Shown here piece by piece: positions 1-8,052 of a stretch of 42,774 nucleotides of DNA; position 1 is the first letter of the stretch; every line of letters starts with the position of its first letter. Both the position numbers and the translations under genes were made by a program. Origin of the DNA: Luminiphilus sp. (lineage in GTDB: Bacteria; Pseudomonadota; Gammaproteobacteria; Pseudomonadales; Halieaceae); NCBI GenBank assembly GCA_029242325.1, contig JAQWUD010000050.1, positions 1 to 42,774 on the forward strand. The letters are read 5' to 3'. The notes beneath the pieces are model-generated. The model saw only the letters and a program-made list of their open reading frames with translations. It made no database searches and was not told the origin of the DNA.

Positions 1-216
1 GCCAAAATGGAAGGCTTCTTCGTGTTCGATTACGAGCACCTCTATCCCGAGTGTCTCGATACCCTATCGGGGTGGGTCCGCAATGGCCTACTCAATCCCA
101 TAGAGGATATCTCTGTCGGTATTGAAACGATGCCGGATGCCTTGGCCGATCTTTACCTCGGCAATAATGTGGGTGTCAGGATGGTGCAAGTCGGAGAGCC
201 AAACCCTCATCCTTAA
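1..216 (+). CDS. NADP-dependent MDR-family oxidoreductase, C-terminal fragment
   Basis: This is the last 71 codons of a gene whose 5' part lies outside the window; the reading frame is open through position 1. The residues resemble the C-terminus of medium-chain NADP-dependent oxidoreductases of the CurA/leukotriene-B4-12-hydroxydehydrogenase type: an MEGFFVFDY segment, then a short helix with WVRNG, then a DALADLYLGNN-V segment leading to the last beta strand. These zinc-independent cytosolic enzymes reduce the double bond of alpha,beta-unsaturated carbonyls with NADPH. The gene ends about 95 nt before a strong bidirectional terminator. Substrate cannot be judged from this fragment. Confidence 0.75.
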   Translation, partial: AKMEGFFVFDYEHLYPECLDTLSGWVRNGLLNPIEDISVGIETMPDALADLYLGNNVGVRMVQVGEPNPHP

Positions 217-311
217 CCTTTAAGTTACCTGGCAGGCAGCCAGTGCTCCGTCATCGATCGAGCTACCTACTCGTTTACCCTAAAACATGCCACGCCAGAA
301 AAGTGGCGCAC

Positions 312-341
312 AAAAAAAAGGCGCCTTGCGGCGCCTTTTTT
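312..341. terminator. Bidirectional rho-independent terminator
   Basis: A perfect 6-bp stem (GGCGCC, loop TTGC, GGCGCC) is flanked by eight A on the left and six T on the right, so it can act on both strands. It sits between the converging reductase fragment (ends 216, plus) and the TonB-dependent receptor gene (ends 362, minus), and would stop transcription of both. Confidence 0.9.
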
Positions 342-361
342 GGGGAGCTCGAAAAGTCCAC

Positions 362-2746
362 CTAGAACTTTAGCTGCACCTCGACACCAAAGTTGCGGGG
401 CCGATTGACCGTGCCTTGCGACCAGAGTGCTGGGTTGTAGGTGGGCGTTGCATTGGTTGGACTAGTGGCACCGTAAGAAGCCGCGACGTCAAGGAAGTAC
501 AAACTGTAAATTTCGTCGGTCAGGTTCTTACCGTAAAACGACACTCTCCAGTTGTCAGATTCGAAGCTGATGGAAGCGTCGAGGATACCAAAGGCGTCGT
601 TACAAGCGGGGTTGTTCCCACCGTAGTTGCCTTCGATGTACTTGTTGTTGGCAGACGTGCAGTAATCGTCTTTCCAGCGATAGTCTATAGTCGATACGAG
701 GAAGCTTGACTCTGTCAGTTGTGCTTCATGCATGGCGCCGAGAGTAAAGGTCATGTCGGGAGCGCGGCGAAGATCAAGGCCGCTCTTGTCCAAGGCATTG
801 CCTGCGCCGTCCACTACCATGTAGTCGTCGTAGGAAGAGTCTAAGAGTCCTAGGTTAGCCGACAGTGTCAGTCCCGCAGTCGGAATCCATAATGTTTCAA
901 GCTCCATGCCGTCGATGCTAGCGGCTGCAGCGTTCTGAACAATGGTTAAGGTTATCGCGCCATCGGTGCCTGGCAGGATCACGTCTTCTTGTTTGTCAGA
1001 GTAGTCGACTGAAAAGATCGCTCCGTTGATTTGCAAGGTGTTATCGAACCACATGGTTTTGAAGCCCAGCTCGATACTTTCGACACTCTCGGGTTCGTAA
1101 GGACCGGAGTCGCCGGCACTCGTGTTACGGCCATTGAAGCCCCCAGATCTGAAGCCTTCTGAATACGAAGCATAGATCATGTGGTTATCAGTGGTGTAGG
1201 TGAGGCCCACTCGCGGCGTAAAGTCATCCCAGCTTTCATTACCAGTAAAGACTTTGGCTTCTCCAGTAGCAGGGTCGGTGTAGTTGTTCTTCGCGGTCGC
1301 CGCGAGAGAGCTGTCACAAGCTCCCCAGCTTTTGACGGCATAGCGTGGGTCGGCGCCGGGGTTAGCACCATCTGCCTCTTCCCCGGGCCAATTGCCATAA
1401 AACGGCTGCTCACCGGTCTCGTCTCGAGCGGTGAACACCTGGCATATTGACTTTTCTTCATCAATCCAGCGGCCGCCAAGCGACAGGCTCAACCGATCAG
1501 TGATATCAAAATCGATCTGACCAAAAACCGCGGTATTCTCGGTTTCATGCTGTGTTCTGGGGGAGTCGTTGAATCCGCCGAAGAACCAGGTCGTTTGCCA
1601 CGCGTCGTATTCGCTATCCCACAAGTAGGCGCCCACGGTGGTCTTACCCCAAGAAAAATCGCTTTCGAGCCGAATCTCGAGGCTTTCCTGCTCCTCGGTT
1701 TGCGGGCGAGACACTCGGAACAGATCAGCTGCACTGTTATCGAATTCTTGTAGAGATGTTTCTTCCATCTCACGCGTGCCGTAAATCGCCACCAGTTTGT
1801 TGTTGTCATTAATATTCCACTGCATGTTCAAGGTCACCGCCTCGACCTCTACCGAAGCACGCTGCTCCGAGCTGTGAAAGGTGTTGTAGTGGAAATCGTT
1901 GAGAGCAGGATTACACTCAGCCGCTGGTTGGCCTACAAAGTTGAATAATTCTCCAGCGCCGTTGAAGCAAGTGGTAGGGCGGGCGTTGGTCTCGTCATCA
2001 ATATCGTCGTAGATCAGGTGCGCTTGAAAATTGTCATTCGGGTTCCACAATGCAGAAGCGCTCCACGCCTGCACTTCGGTGTCACCTTCACTCGTATTAC
2101 GTGTGGGGTTATTAAAGTAGCCACCGCCACTCAGGTTCATGGCAGATACTTTGGTCGCCAACGTGCCACCAAAAATAGCGGGAAAGTTAATCATGCCTTT
2201 AAAGTCTTGCTGATCATCCTCTGAGATCAGAACGTTAACCTTGCCGCCCAGCTCGCCAGTTGGCTTTGAGCGGATGACATGGACGAGTCCACCAATCGTG
2301 TTTCGTCCAAATAAGGTCCCTTGAGGTCCTCTCAAGACTTCGATTCGCTCAGCATCCCAGACATTGAGAAGGGCGCCGGTAGAAGTCGCCAGATAGATAC
2401 CGTCTTGGTAAATCGCCACTGCCGGGTCAAAGCTTTTTTCAACCTCAGCGAGTTGAATGCCGCGAATGGACACAACAGCGGTGCCATTGCCCAGTACCGG
2501 GTCAATAATCATATTTGGGGAGACGCCAGCGACATCCATCAAGTCACGAGCAAAGGTTTTTTCGATTGCAGATGCGTCCATCGCGCTAACGGATGCAGGT
2601 ACCGATTGCAGATTTTCTTCTCGCTTCTGAGCCGTCACTACGACTTCTTCAATTTGTGCTGATGTTGTGCGCTGGGCGTTCACCTGACCAGAAATGGCCA
2701 TTGATACGGCAACAGCGAGTATGGATAGATTACGAATCGTACTCAT
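362..2746 (-). CDS. TonB-dependent outer-membrane receptor
   Basis: A 794-residue TonB-dependent receptor for active uptake of a ligand across the outer membrane, powered by TonB-ExbBD. A signal peptide (about residues 1-24, ending in VNAQ) is followed by a TonB-box/plug start (IEEVVVTAQKREE, about 32-44). The plug shows the motif IEVLRGPQGTLFGRNTIGG, and the C-terminus is a 22-strand-type barrel ending in aromatic/Phe (VEVQLKF). The ATG at 2746 was chosen over a longer upstream frame because it begins the signal peptide and follows GAGGGA at good spacing. The style of plug and barrel (PQGTLFG, YASYSEGFRSGGFNGR) is that of the large receptor family abundant in marine gamma- and alphaproteobacteria. 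Its ligand is unknown, and no siderophore or sugar genes lie beside it. Confidence 0.93.
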   Translation of the reverse strand: MSTIRNLSILAVAVSMAISGQVNAQRTTSAQIEEVVVTAQKREENLQSVPASVSAMDASAIEKTFARDLMDVAGVSPNMIIDPVLGNGTAVVSIRGIQLAEVEKSFDPAVAIYQDGIYLATSTGALLNVWDAERIEVLRGPQGTLFGRNTIGGLVHVIRSKPTGELGGKVNVLISEDDQQDFKGMINFPAIFGGTLATKVSAMNLSGGGYFNNPTRNTSEGDTEVQAWSASALWNPNDNFQAHLIYDDIDDETNARPTTCFNGAGELFNFVGQPAAECNPALNDFHYNTFHSSEQRASVEVEAVTLNMQWNINDNNKLVAIYGTREMEETSLQEFDNSAADLFRVSRPQTEEQESLEIRLESDFSWGKTTVGAYLWDSEYDAWQTTWFFGGFNDSPRTQHETENTAVFGQIDFDITDRLSLSLGGRWIDEEKSICQVFTARDETGEQPFYGNWPGEEADGANPGADPRYAVKSWGACDSSLAATAKNNYTDPATGEAKVFTGNESWDDFTPRVGLTYTTDNHMIYASYSEGFRSGGFNGRNTSAGDSGPYEPESVESIELGFKTMWFDNTLQINGAIFSVDYSDKQEDVILPGTDGAITLTIVQNAAAASIDGMELETLWIPTAGLTLSANLGLLDSSYDDYMVVDGAGNALDKSGLDLRRAPDMTFTLGAMHEAQLTESSFLVSTIDYRWKDDYCTSANNKYIEGNYGGNNPACNDAFGILDASISFESDNWRVSFYGKNLTDEIYSLYFLDVAASYGATSPTNATPTYNPALWSQGTVNRPRNFGVEVQLKF

Positions 2747-3266
2747 GGGGTCCCTCACTAATTTTCCCTTATTATGTTGTTCACACTTGACGCACCCCCA
2801 GCTCATTAGGAGTCAGCAACAGCGCCCGTTTTCCTGTCCGCACAAACACTATCACAATCGTCGTAAAATACCCCCAGCAAACCGCATTTTTAGATGATAT
2901 CGATCTGTCACGTTGACTGGGGCGAGACATCAAGTGTGTCCGGTCTAGCGAAGCCGTAACAGTATACCACTAATAGGGCTTAACCGCTATAATTTGAGTA
3001 ATATTCAATTTTATGCGACATCATAACGCGCGACTTGAGCCATGCACTGGGAGATCAGCGCATCTTTTCGTGGCCGGCTTTACACCGGAAGCGCTGTCGT
3101 GTGCTTCATCGTTTCCATCACAAACCGAGCACTCACATCAAAAAGATCCGCTTAACTCGCCTCATAGAATTATACGAAAGGGGGCCCATACCCTCCCATA
3201 AACCTCAAGGCAGCCGGTGCCCCCCTAGATCCTCATACCCGCACGCACCCGCACAGCGCTTTTCGC
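2747..3266. other. Gene-free stretch upstream of TonB-dependent receptor
   Basis: About 520 bp with no convincing gene. On the minus strand an extended -10 element (TGG-TATACT, plus-strand 2961-2969) could drive the receptor gene with a 5' leader of about 200 nt; no good -35 accompanies it. A TATAAT on the plus strand at 2988-2993 has no gene to serve. Short frames at 3013-3292 have neither coding character nor ribosome sites. The long leader could hold a regulatory element, but I see no recognisable riboswitch. Confidence 0.4.
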
Positions 3267-3578
3267 CTAGTCGAGGGACTCCGACACCATGAAAACGGGG
3301 CTATCGGCAAATTGCCGGAACGCTGCGGCCACTGCCTGCATGGCTTCAGTTGCCACCGCCTCTCCAAAATCGCCCATGTCATCGACCTCAATGATCTCTG
3401 AATAGGCATAAGGAGCAGCCTGATCAGAGCCTAACAGGCCTTGAACTTTCAGAACCCGAAAATCGCTACACCCGGGCAAGCTGCGCACATTCGGGATATC
3501 GACCTCTCTCGCCCACGCTTCGTATTCTTGAGCCGTCACCTCGGGCAAGAGGTTAAAAAGCACCACGATTGTCGTCAT
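3267..3578 (-). CDS. HapK/REDY-like small protein
   Basis: A 103-residue protein resembling the REDY-like/HapK family, small ferredoxin-like alpha+beta dimers first noted in prodigiosin-type gene clusters. It opens with the beta strand MTTIVVLFNL, continues through YEAWAREVDIPNVRSLPG, and carries the conserved GLLGSD and YSEIIEVDDM segments, then the C-terminal helix and FMVSESL strand. The ATG at 3578 is preceded by GGAG at about 8 nt; an in-frame TTG 12 nt upstream would add only MEKK and is less likely. No prodigiosin genes are in the window, so the role is unknown. In many marine proteobacteria such proteins sit near catabolic oxidoreductases, which fits the flavin reductase encoded divergently to the right. 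Confidence 0.7.
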   Translation of the reverse strand: MTTIVVLFNLLPEVTAQEYEAWAREVDIPNVRSLPGCSDFRVLKVQGLLGSDQAAPYAYSEIIEVDDMGDFGEAVATEAMQAVAAAFRQFADSPVFMVSESLD

Positions 3579-3745
3579 TTTTTTCTCCAATTAAGTGTCC
3601 ACTAGGGCGCACCATCATGATGCGCTCACCCCACGTCTGGCTACTACCGTAGATTTCAAGCAAGCCACCTTTTGGCCCATGTCGCCCTCACTGCATGGGC
3701 AAGTATGCTTTATAGCGCGCGTCATGACGTGGATCTGAGGTATTC

Positions 3746-5812
3746 ATGACAGCGAGGTTGACGCTTTGGCTCGCTTGGTGTCACCTTGGTGCATCGCTCA
3801 GATTCGGCCCCATTTATAAACCCATGCCCAACAACCCCTTTTTCCCCCAGCTTTTCAGGCCGATTAATATCGGGGGTATCACGCTGCGCAATCGCATTCT
3901 GCACGCCGCGATTGTCACGCAATACGTGGCGCATCACGCGCCAACAGAACGACTGCTCAATTATTACCGTGCTCGGGCTGCCGGCGGGGCCGCTGCCATC
4001 ATCACCGAACCCATCGCGATGACTAAATTTAGTCGTCTGCCCTCTCGTCTGAGATGCTGGGACGATGCGGGTTTGGATGACCTATGCCGAGTTGCCGACG
4101 TGATCAACGCGCACGGGGCGCAGGTGCTGGGGCAGATTCAGGACTCCGGCAGAGGACGGCACGCAGCAGGTCGCAATGATGACGCCGTCGGCGCCTCGCC
4201 ACTGCCAGATGATCTCAGCTGGACCGTTCCGGCGACTTTATCAAGCGGGCAAATACGGCAGATGATTGACGATTGGGCGGAAGGGGCACGGCGACTCCAA
4301 CGCGCGGGATTCGCAGGCGTCGAACTATCGGCAGGCCATGGTCACCTGTTTCACCAGTTCCTCTCACCCTGGTCTAATCACCGATCTGACGAGTACGGAG
4401 GAGAACTCAGAAACCGGACTCGCTTCCTCACGGAACTGATTTCCGCCATCCGCAGCCGCTGTGATCGCCCTTTCATTGTTGCTCTCAAACTACCGGGGGA
4501 CGATGGCGTTCCCGGCGGCATCGATCTCGAAATGGCTTCTAATATCAATGCAGTGTTGGCAGAGCAAGCGGGGGATATTGATCTGTGGACCTGGGTTTGG
4601 GGGGCGCACGCCCGCTCCCTGTATCGGCATCTCCCCGACGCTCACGGGCCACGGCATCCTTATCTGGAAGAGATCAAATCCCTGCGCACACAACACCCTG
4701 GTATCGCGGCCGGCGCGATTGGCTACATGACCGACCCCGGGGAGTGCGAAGCGGCCTTGAGTGACGGCACCGCCGACGTGGTCTTCCTCGGACGGCCCCT
4801 GATCACGGATCCCCAATTTCCCAAAAAAGCAGCGTCTGGCAGGGCCAACGATATTCGTTACTGTGTATCGTGCAACAGCTGCTGGCGAAGCATCATCGAG
4901 GCCGGCGAGCTCGCCTGTGACAACAACCCGGGGGTCGGCGAACCCGAGGAAGCGAGCGCGGCGATCTTGCGTGCCACAGCGCAAAAGCACGTTGTGATTG
5001 TGGGTACAGGCGTGGCCGCTTTGGAGGCCGCGCACATCGCAGCCAAGAGAGGACATCGTGTCACCGTGCTTGGCCGCACTGATGCCATGGGCGGCAAGAC
5101 TCGGCTACATGCTGAACTGCCGGGGGGCGAGAATCTCTCCAGTGTGTACGACTACCAGTTGCTCGCCGCGCAGCAATCAGGTGTGAACTTTGAACTGGGA
5201 CACCAGGCAAGCGCAGAGGACGTGCTCGCTTACAAGCCCGACGTGGTCTTACTGGCTACCGGAGCAAGCGCCGCTTGCCCAGCCTGGCTACCGAGAGATT
5301 GGCATGCGCAGCACCTCATCCCGAGCCTGCGCGACATCGCGCAACAACTTGCATTGGGTATGCCTCACGTCTCGGGACAGGCGGTACTGGTAGACTCAGA
5401 CCACACTGAGATGACCTATGCTGCCGCCATCAGTTTGACCGAGGTTTTTGACCGCGTCACGCTCGTTACTTCCCGCGAACGCTTTGCTCACGATATGTCG
5501 CTGATCAACCGACAGGGCACGCTACAGCGTCTCTTCGACAATAAGGTAAGGTTGATTAACCACGTCGAACCGGACAGCCTGAATCAACTGGAGAACGGCA
5601 TACTGCTCCTGAAAAACGTGTATAACAATGAAATAGAGACGCTTGACGACGTCTCAACGCTCATCCACGCCAGCAGCAGAGTGCCCAATGATGCCCTGCT
5701 GTTGCCCCTCTGCTCGCTCGGGCTAGAGGTCATTTCGATCGGCGATTGCCGGGCACCCCGATCACTGATGGCGGCGACGCGGGATGGCTATCTCACTGCC
5801 AAGGCGCTCTAA
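3746..5812 (+). CDS. FMN/[4Fe-4S]/FAD oxidoreductase of the trimethylamine dehydrogenase / 2,4-dienoyl-CoA reductase family
   Basis: A two-part flavoenzyme. Numbering from the internal ATG at 3824 (662 residues, the family's usual size), residues 8-340 form an Old Yellow Enzyme-like FMN barrel with GHGHLFHQFLSPWSNHRSDEYGG at 171-193. Cys347, 350, 353 and 365 make a CxxCxxC-x11-C iron-sulfur site, and a GTGVAALEAA nucleotide-binding turn near 394 begins the FAD/NAD(P) domain. The CxxCxxC spacing is that of trimethylamine dehydrogenase rather than the CxxCxxxC of E. coli FadH. The enzyme should transfer electrons between NAD(P)H or a donor and an enone or amine substrate in the cytoplasm. Start choice: ATG 3746 has GAGG five bases upstream and would add 26 residues, while ATG 3824 fits the family N-terminus but lacks a ribosome site. 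Substrate unknown. Confidence 0.85.
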   Translation: MTARLTLWLAWCHLGASLRFGPIYKPMPNNPFFPQLFRPINIGGITLRNRILHAAIVTQYVAHHAPTERLLNYYRARAAGGAAAIITEPIAMTKFSRLPSRLRCWDDAGLDDLCRVADVINAHGAQVLGQIQDSGRGRHAAGRNDDAVGASPLPDDLSWTVPATLSSGQIRQMIDDWAEGARRLQRAGFAGVELSAGHGHLFHQFLSPWSNHRSDEYGGELRNRTRFLTELISAIRSRCDRPFIVALKLPGDDGVPGGIDLEMASNINAVLAEQAGDIDLWTWVWGAHARSLYRHLPDAHGPRHPYLEEIKSLRTQHPGIAAGAIGYMTDPGECEAALSDGTADVVFLGRPLITDPQFPKKAASGRANDIRYCVSCNSCWRSIIEAGELACDNNPGVGEPEEASAAILRATAQKHVVIVGTGVAALEAAHIAAKRGHRVTVLGRTDAMGGKTRLHAELPGGENLSSVYDYQLLAAQQSGVNFELGHQASAEDVLAYKPDVVLLATGASAACPAWLPRDWHAQHLIPSLRDIAQQLALGMPHVSGQAVLVDSDHTEMTYAAAISLTEVFDRVTLVTSRERFAHDMSLINRQGTLQRLFDNKVRLINHVEPDSLNQLENGILLLKNVYNNEIETLDDVSTLIHASSRVPNDALLLPLCSLGLEVISIGDCRAPRSLMAATRDGYLTAKAL

Positions 5813-5974
5813 AGAGAGCCGGTAGCGTGCTTTGTACCCATAAAAATCGCGGACCAACCCATGACACCGGGGCGCCCTCATGCTTTTTACTGCCCGCTTA
5901 TCCAAATCCTAAGAGGACAGGCTCCCCCGCCTCTGTCAAACTGAATCCAGAACGTAGCGACTCGATTTCTCACC

Positions 5975-7768
5975 ATGCACCCAAGCTCTGAAAAGGCACT
6001 GTCCGCTATGAGAACCGGTGATCTGATCACCGCTTGCTCGCTCTTCGATCAGTCCATCTCGATAGAAACAAATCCACACTGTTTATTTCAGGCTGCACTG
6101 TGCTACCGGAAGTCCGAACGCCTCAACGACGCGCTGTCTTTACTCAAACGCCTGGAAGAACAAGGCGACACCAATCCGCCCGCGCTGCTGTTACGTGCCG
6201 ATATTTTTTCCGCGATCGATCGGCACCACCACGCCCTGCCACTCTATCAAGCCCTTGCTGGCATCGAAGATGCGCAAATTCAATATTCAGCCGCCCTGGG
6301 TCTCTTTCAATGTAGCGACATTGAAGCGTCTCTTCAGCTTGCCACTGCCCTGTCTGAAGGTGGCGACAATGCCCTGAGCCACCAAGCCAGGCTGTTGAAA
6401 GGACGATGCCTGGCCGCCGCGCAACGCTACGATGAAGCTAGGCAAACCTTCAGCGAAGTCGAGGCCGCACCCGCATTAAAAAAGGCTGCGCGTTACCGAA
6501 CCGCGCGACTGGATCTTCATCTTGGCCACTTTGCCGCCGCTGAAACGGCGTTAAAAAACTTACTAAAAATAGATGAGCCGCCTCGCGGTGCGCAAGAAAC
6601 TTTGCTGCAAACACTCGTTCACAGTGGTCAAACTGACCTAGCGCTCAATATGGTCCAGGCAGCAACCGATAAGGGCTGTGACTTGTCCTGGTTACGCCAT
6701 GGGACTGAGCTTCTGTCGGAGCTTGATGCGCCGGAGCCTTTACAACTGCTCACGTCACGCTGGGATGCGGCGCCAAGGCCAGATATTTTTCGGGAATTAT
6801 GCAGTCGGCTCCTCGAGGCGGATGACCTCTCGCAAGCAACCGCTTTACTCGCAGACTATGCCAACGCGTTTGGAGAAGATACGCATTGGCAATGGGTACG
6901 CATCCGCCTTTTGGAAAAAGAGGAGGCCTACGAGGAGGTGCTCCAGCTACATAATGCTGACCCGTTCAGCTCAATGGAGATCGTCTGCCACGCCTACTTT
7001 GCACTGGGGCGCTATGAGCAAGCCTTTGAAACGGCCCAGCGACTGTGCCGTTCAGCACCGGGCGATCAGTATTTCATTGCACTGCTGGCAACAGCACTAA
7101 GATGTCTCGATGACCCGCGGCAAGCGGCCCTCATTGATCCAAAATTACTATTTACCCGCGACCGGCTTTTGGAATCCAGGCCCGACGGGGGCACTGACTT
7201 ACCCTTTTGGATGGCGGCCCAGGGTGCGATCGCGCAACACCACAGTATGAAATCTGCACCTCCCACCCAATCGGTTGTGGGTGGTATTCAAACGCCCGGC
7301 AACCTGCTCGTTCAGACCCAAGAGCTAGCACTTCTTAAGCTGAAGACTTTACTGAATGAGACCGCTCAGGACTTTTTTGACAACGCCCTGTTTCCGGACT
7401 TGGCAGAGCCGCATCCCCTGCGCCTGTTTCGACCCAAAGACATCACGATGCACGCCAGCTGGGCCATTCAAGGCAGGGCCGGCACCTATCATCACTCCCA
7501 CGTGCACAGTAAAGGGTGGTACAGCGGTACCTGTTACATCGAGGTGCCAGAGAGCATCGAGGACGGTGACAAAGCGGGTCACCTCATTTTGGGCGAGCCC
7601 CCTTTTCGAACCAAGCATGCATTACCCCCAATCGCGACCATCCGCCCCACCGTGGGGAAAATGGTGCTGTTTCCCAGCTATTACTGGCACAGCACTCGCC
7701 CTTACTCGGGAGGAGGACAACGGCAGGTCGTGGCCTTTGATTTTGGCCTAGAAAATCGGTTTGTTTGA
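5975..7768 (+). CDS. TPR protein with C-terminal putative 2OG-Fe(II) oxygenase domain
   Basis: A 597-residue protein with helical TPR-like repeats over roughly residues 1-420 (many Ala-rich helices, ALGRYEQAFETAQRLC-type units) and a C-terminal double-stranded beta-helix oxygenase from about 440 on. Candidate iron ligands are the histidines of HHSHVH (506-511) and His572 in YYWHSTRPYS; Arg575 may bind the 2-oxoglutarate carboxylate. This resembles the family of putative 2OG-Fe(II) oxygenases often fused to TPRs. The TPR part probably recruits a protein or peptide target for hydroxylation, which is inference. No signal peptide, so cytosolic. It starts 162 nt after the flavin reductase on the same strand and could be co-transcribed. 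The ATG at 5975 lacks a clear ribosome site; ATG 6008 is an alternative. Confidence 0.8.
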   Translation: MHPSSEKALSAMRTGDLITACSLFDQSISIETNPHCLFQAALCYRKSERLNDALSLLKRLEEQGDTNPPALLLRADIFSAIDRHHHALPLYQALAGIEDAQIQYSAALGLFQCSDIEASLQLATALSEGGDNALSHQARLLKGRCLAAAQRYDEARQTFSEVEAAPALKKAARYRTARLDLHLGHFAAAETALKNLLKIDEPPRGAQETLLQTLVHSGQTDLALNMVQAATDKGCDLSWLRHGTELLSELDAPEPLQLLTSRWDAAPRPDIFRELCSRLLEADDLSQATALLADYANAFGEDTHWQWVRIRLLEKEEAYEEVLQLHNADPFSSMEIVCHAYFALGRYEQAFETAQRLCRSAPGDQYFIALLATALRCLDDPRQAALIDPKLLFTRDRLLESRPDGGTDLPFWMAAQGAIAQHHSMKSAPPTQSVVGGIQTPGNLLVQTQELALLKLKTLLNETAQDFFDNALFPDLAEPHPLRLFRPKDITMHASWAIQGRAGTYHHSHVHSKGWYSGTCYIEVPESIEDGDKAGHLILGEPPFRTKHALPPIATIRPTVGKMVLFPSYYWHSTRPYSGGGQRQVVAFDFGLENRFV

Positions 7769-8052
7769 CCCTTGCCGGTTTGTGATGCTCGGGCTATCGA
7801 TGCCGGCCTTTCACTGTAGTCATCAGCACAAATTCATGATGAATCGGGGTGCCCAATGCTTTTTGCTCCGCAAGACACAACGTGACGCGCATGGGGTTGC
7901 GGCCAAAGGCACTGTGTGAAGCGTCGAGGTAAGGTCCTCTACAACAAACATTAGCGGCGCGTGCCGAGCATCCCGCTCGAGGAGATCATTCCGGTGTCAG
8001 CATGCCGCGCCTAGTAGCGCGGAACACATGAGGCGCTCCAGCTCTCATAAAG

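Noticed and set aside
2988-2993. TATAAT on the plus strand
   Set aside because: No plus-strand gene lies downstream before 3746, and no -35 element is at the proper distance.
4490-5056. 188-codon minus-strand frame inside the flavin reductase gene
   Set aside because: It lies wholly opposite a gene with clear motifs, has no ribosome site and reads as low-character Arg/Pro/Gly-rich sequence.
7832-7844. Near-perfect palindrome ATTCATGATGAAT between two convergent genes
   Set aside because: Loop of one base, low GC and no T-run, so not a terminator; a single 13-nt palindrome is expected by chance in this length.
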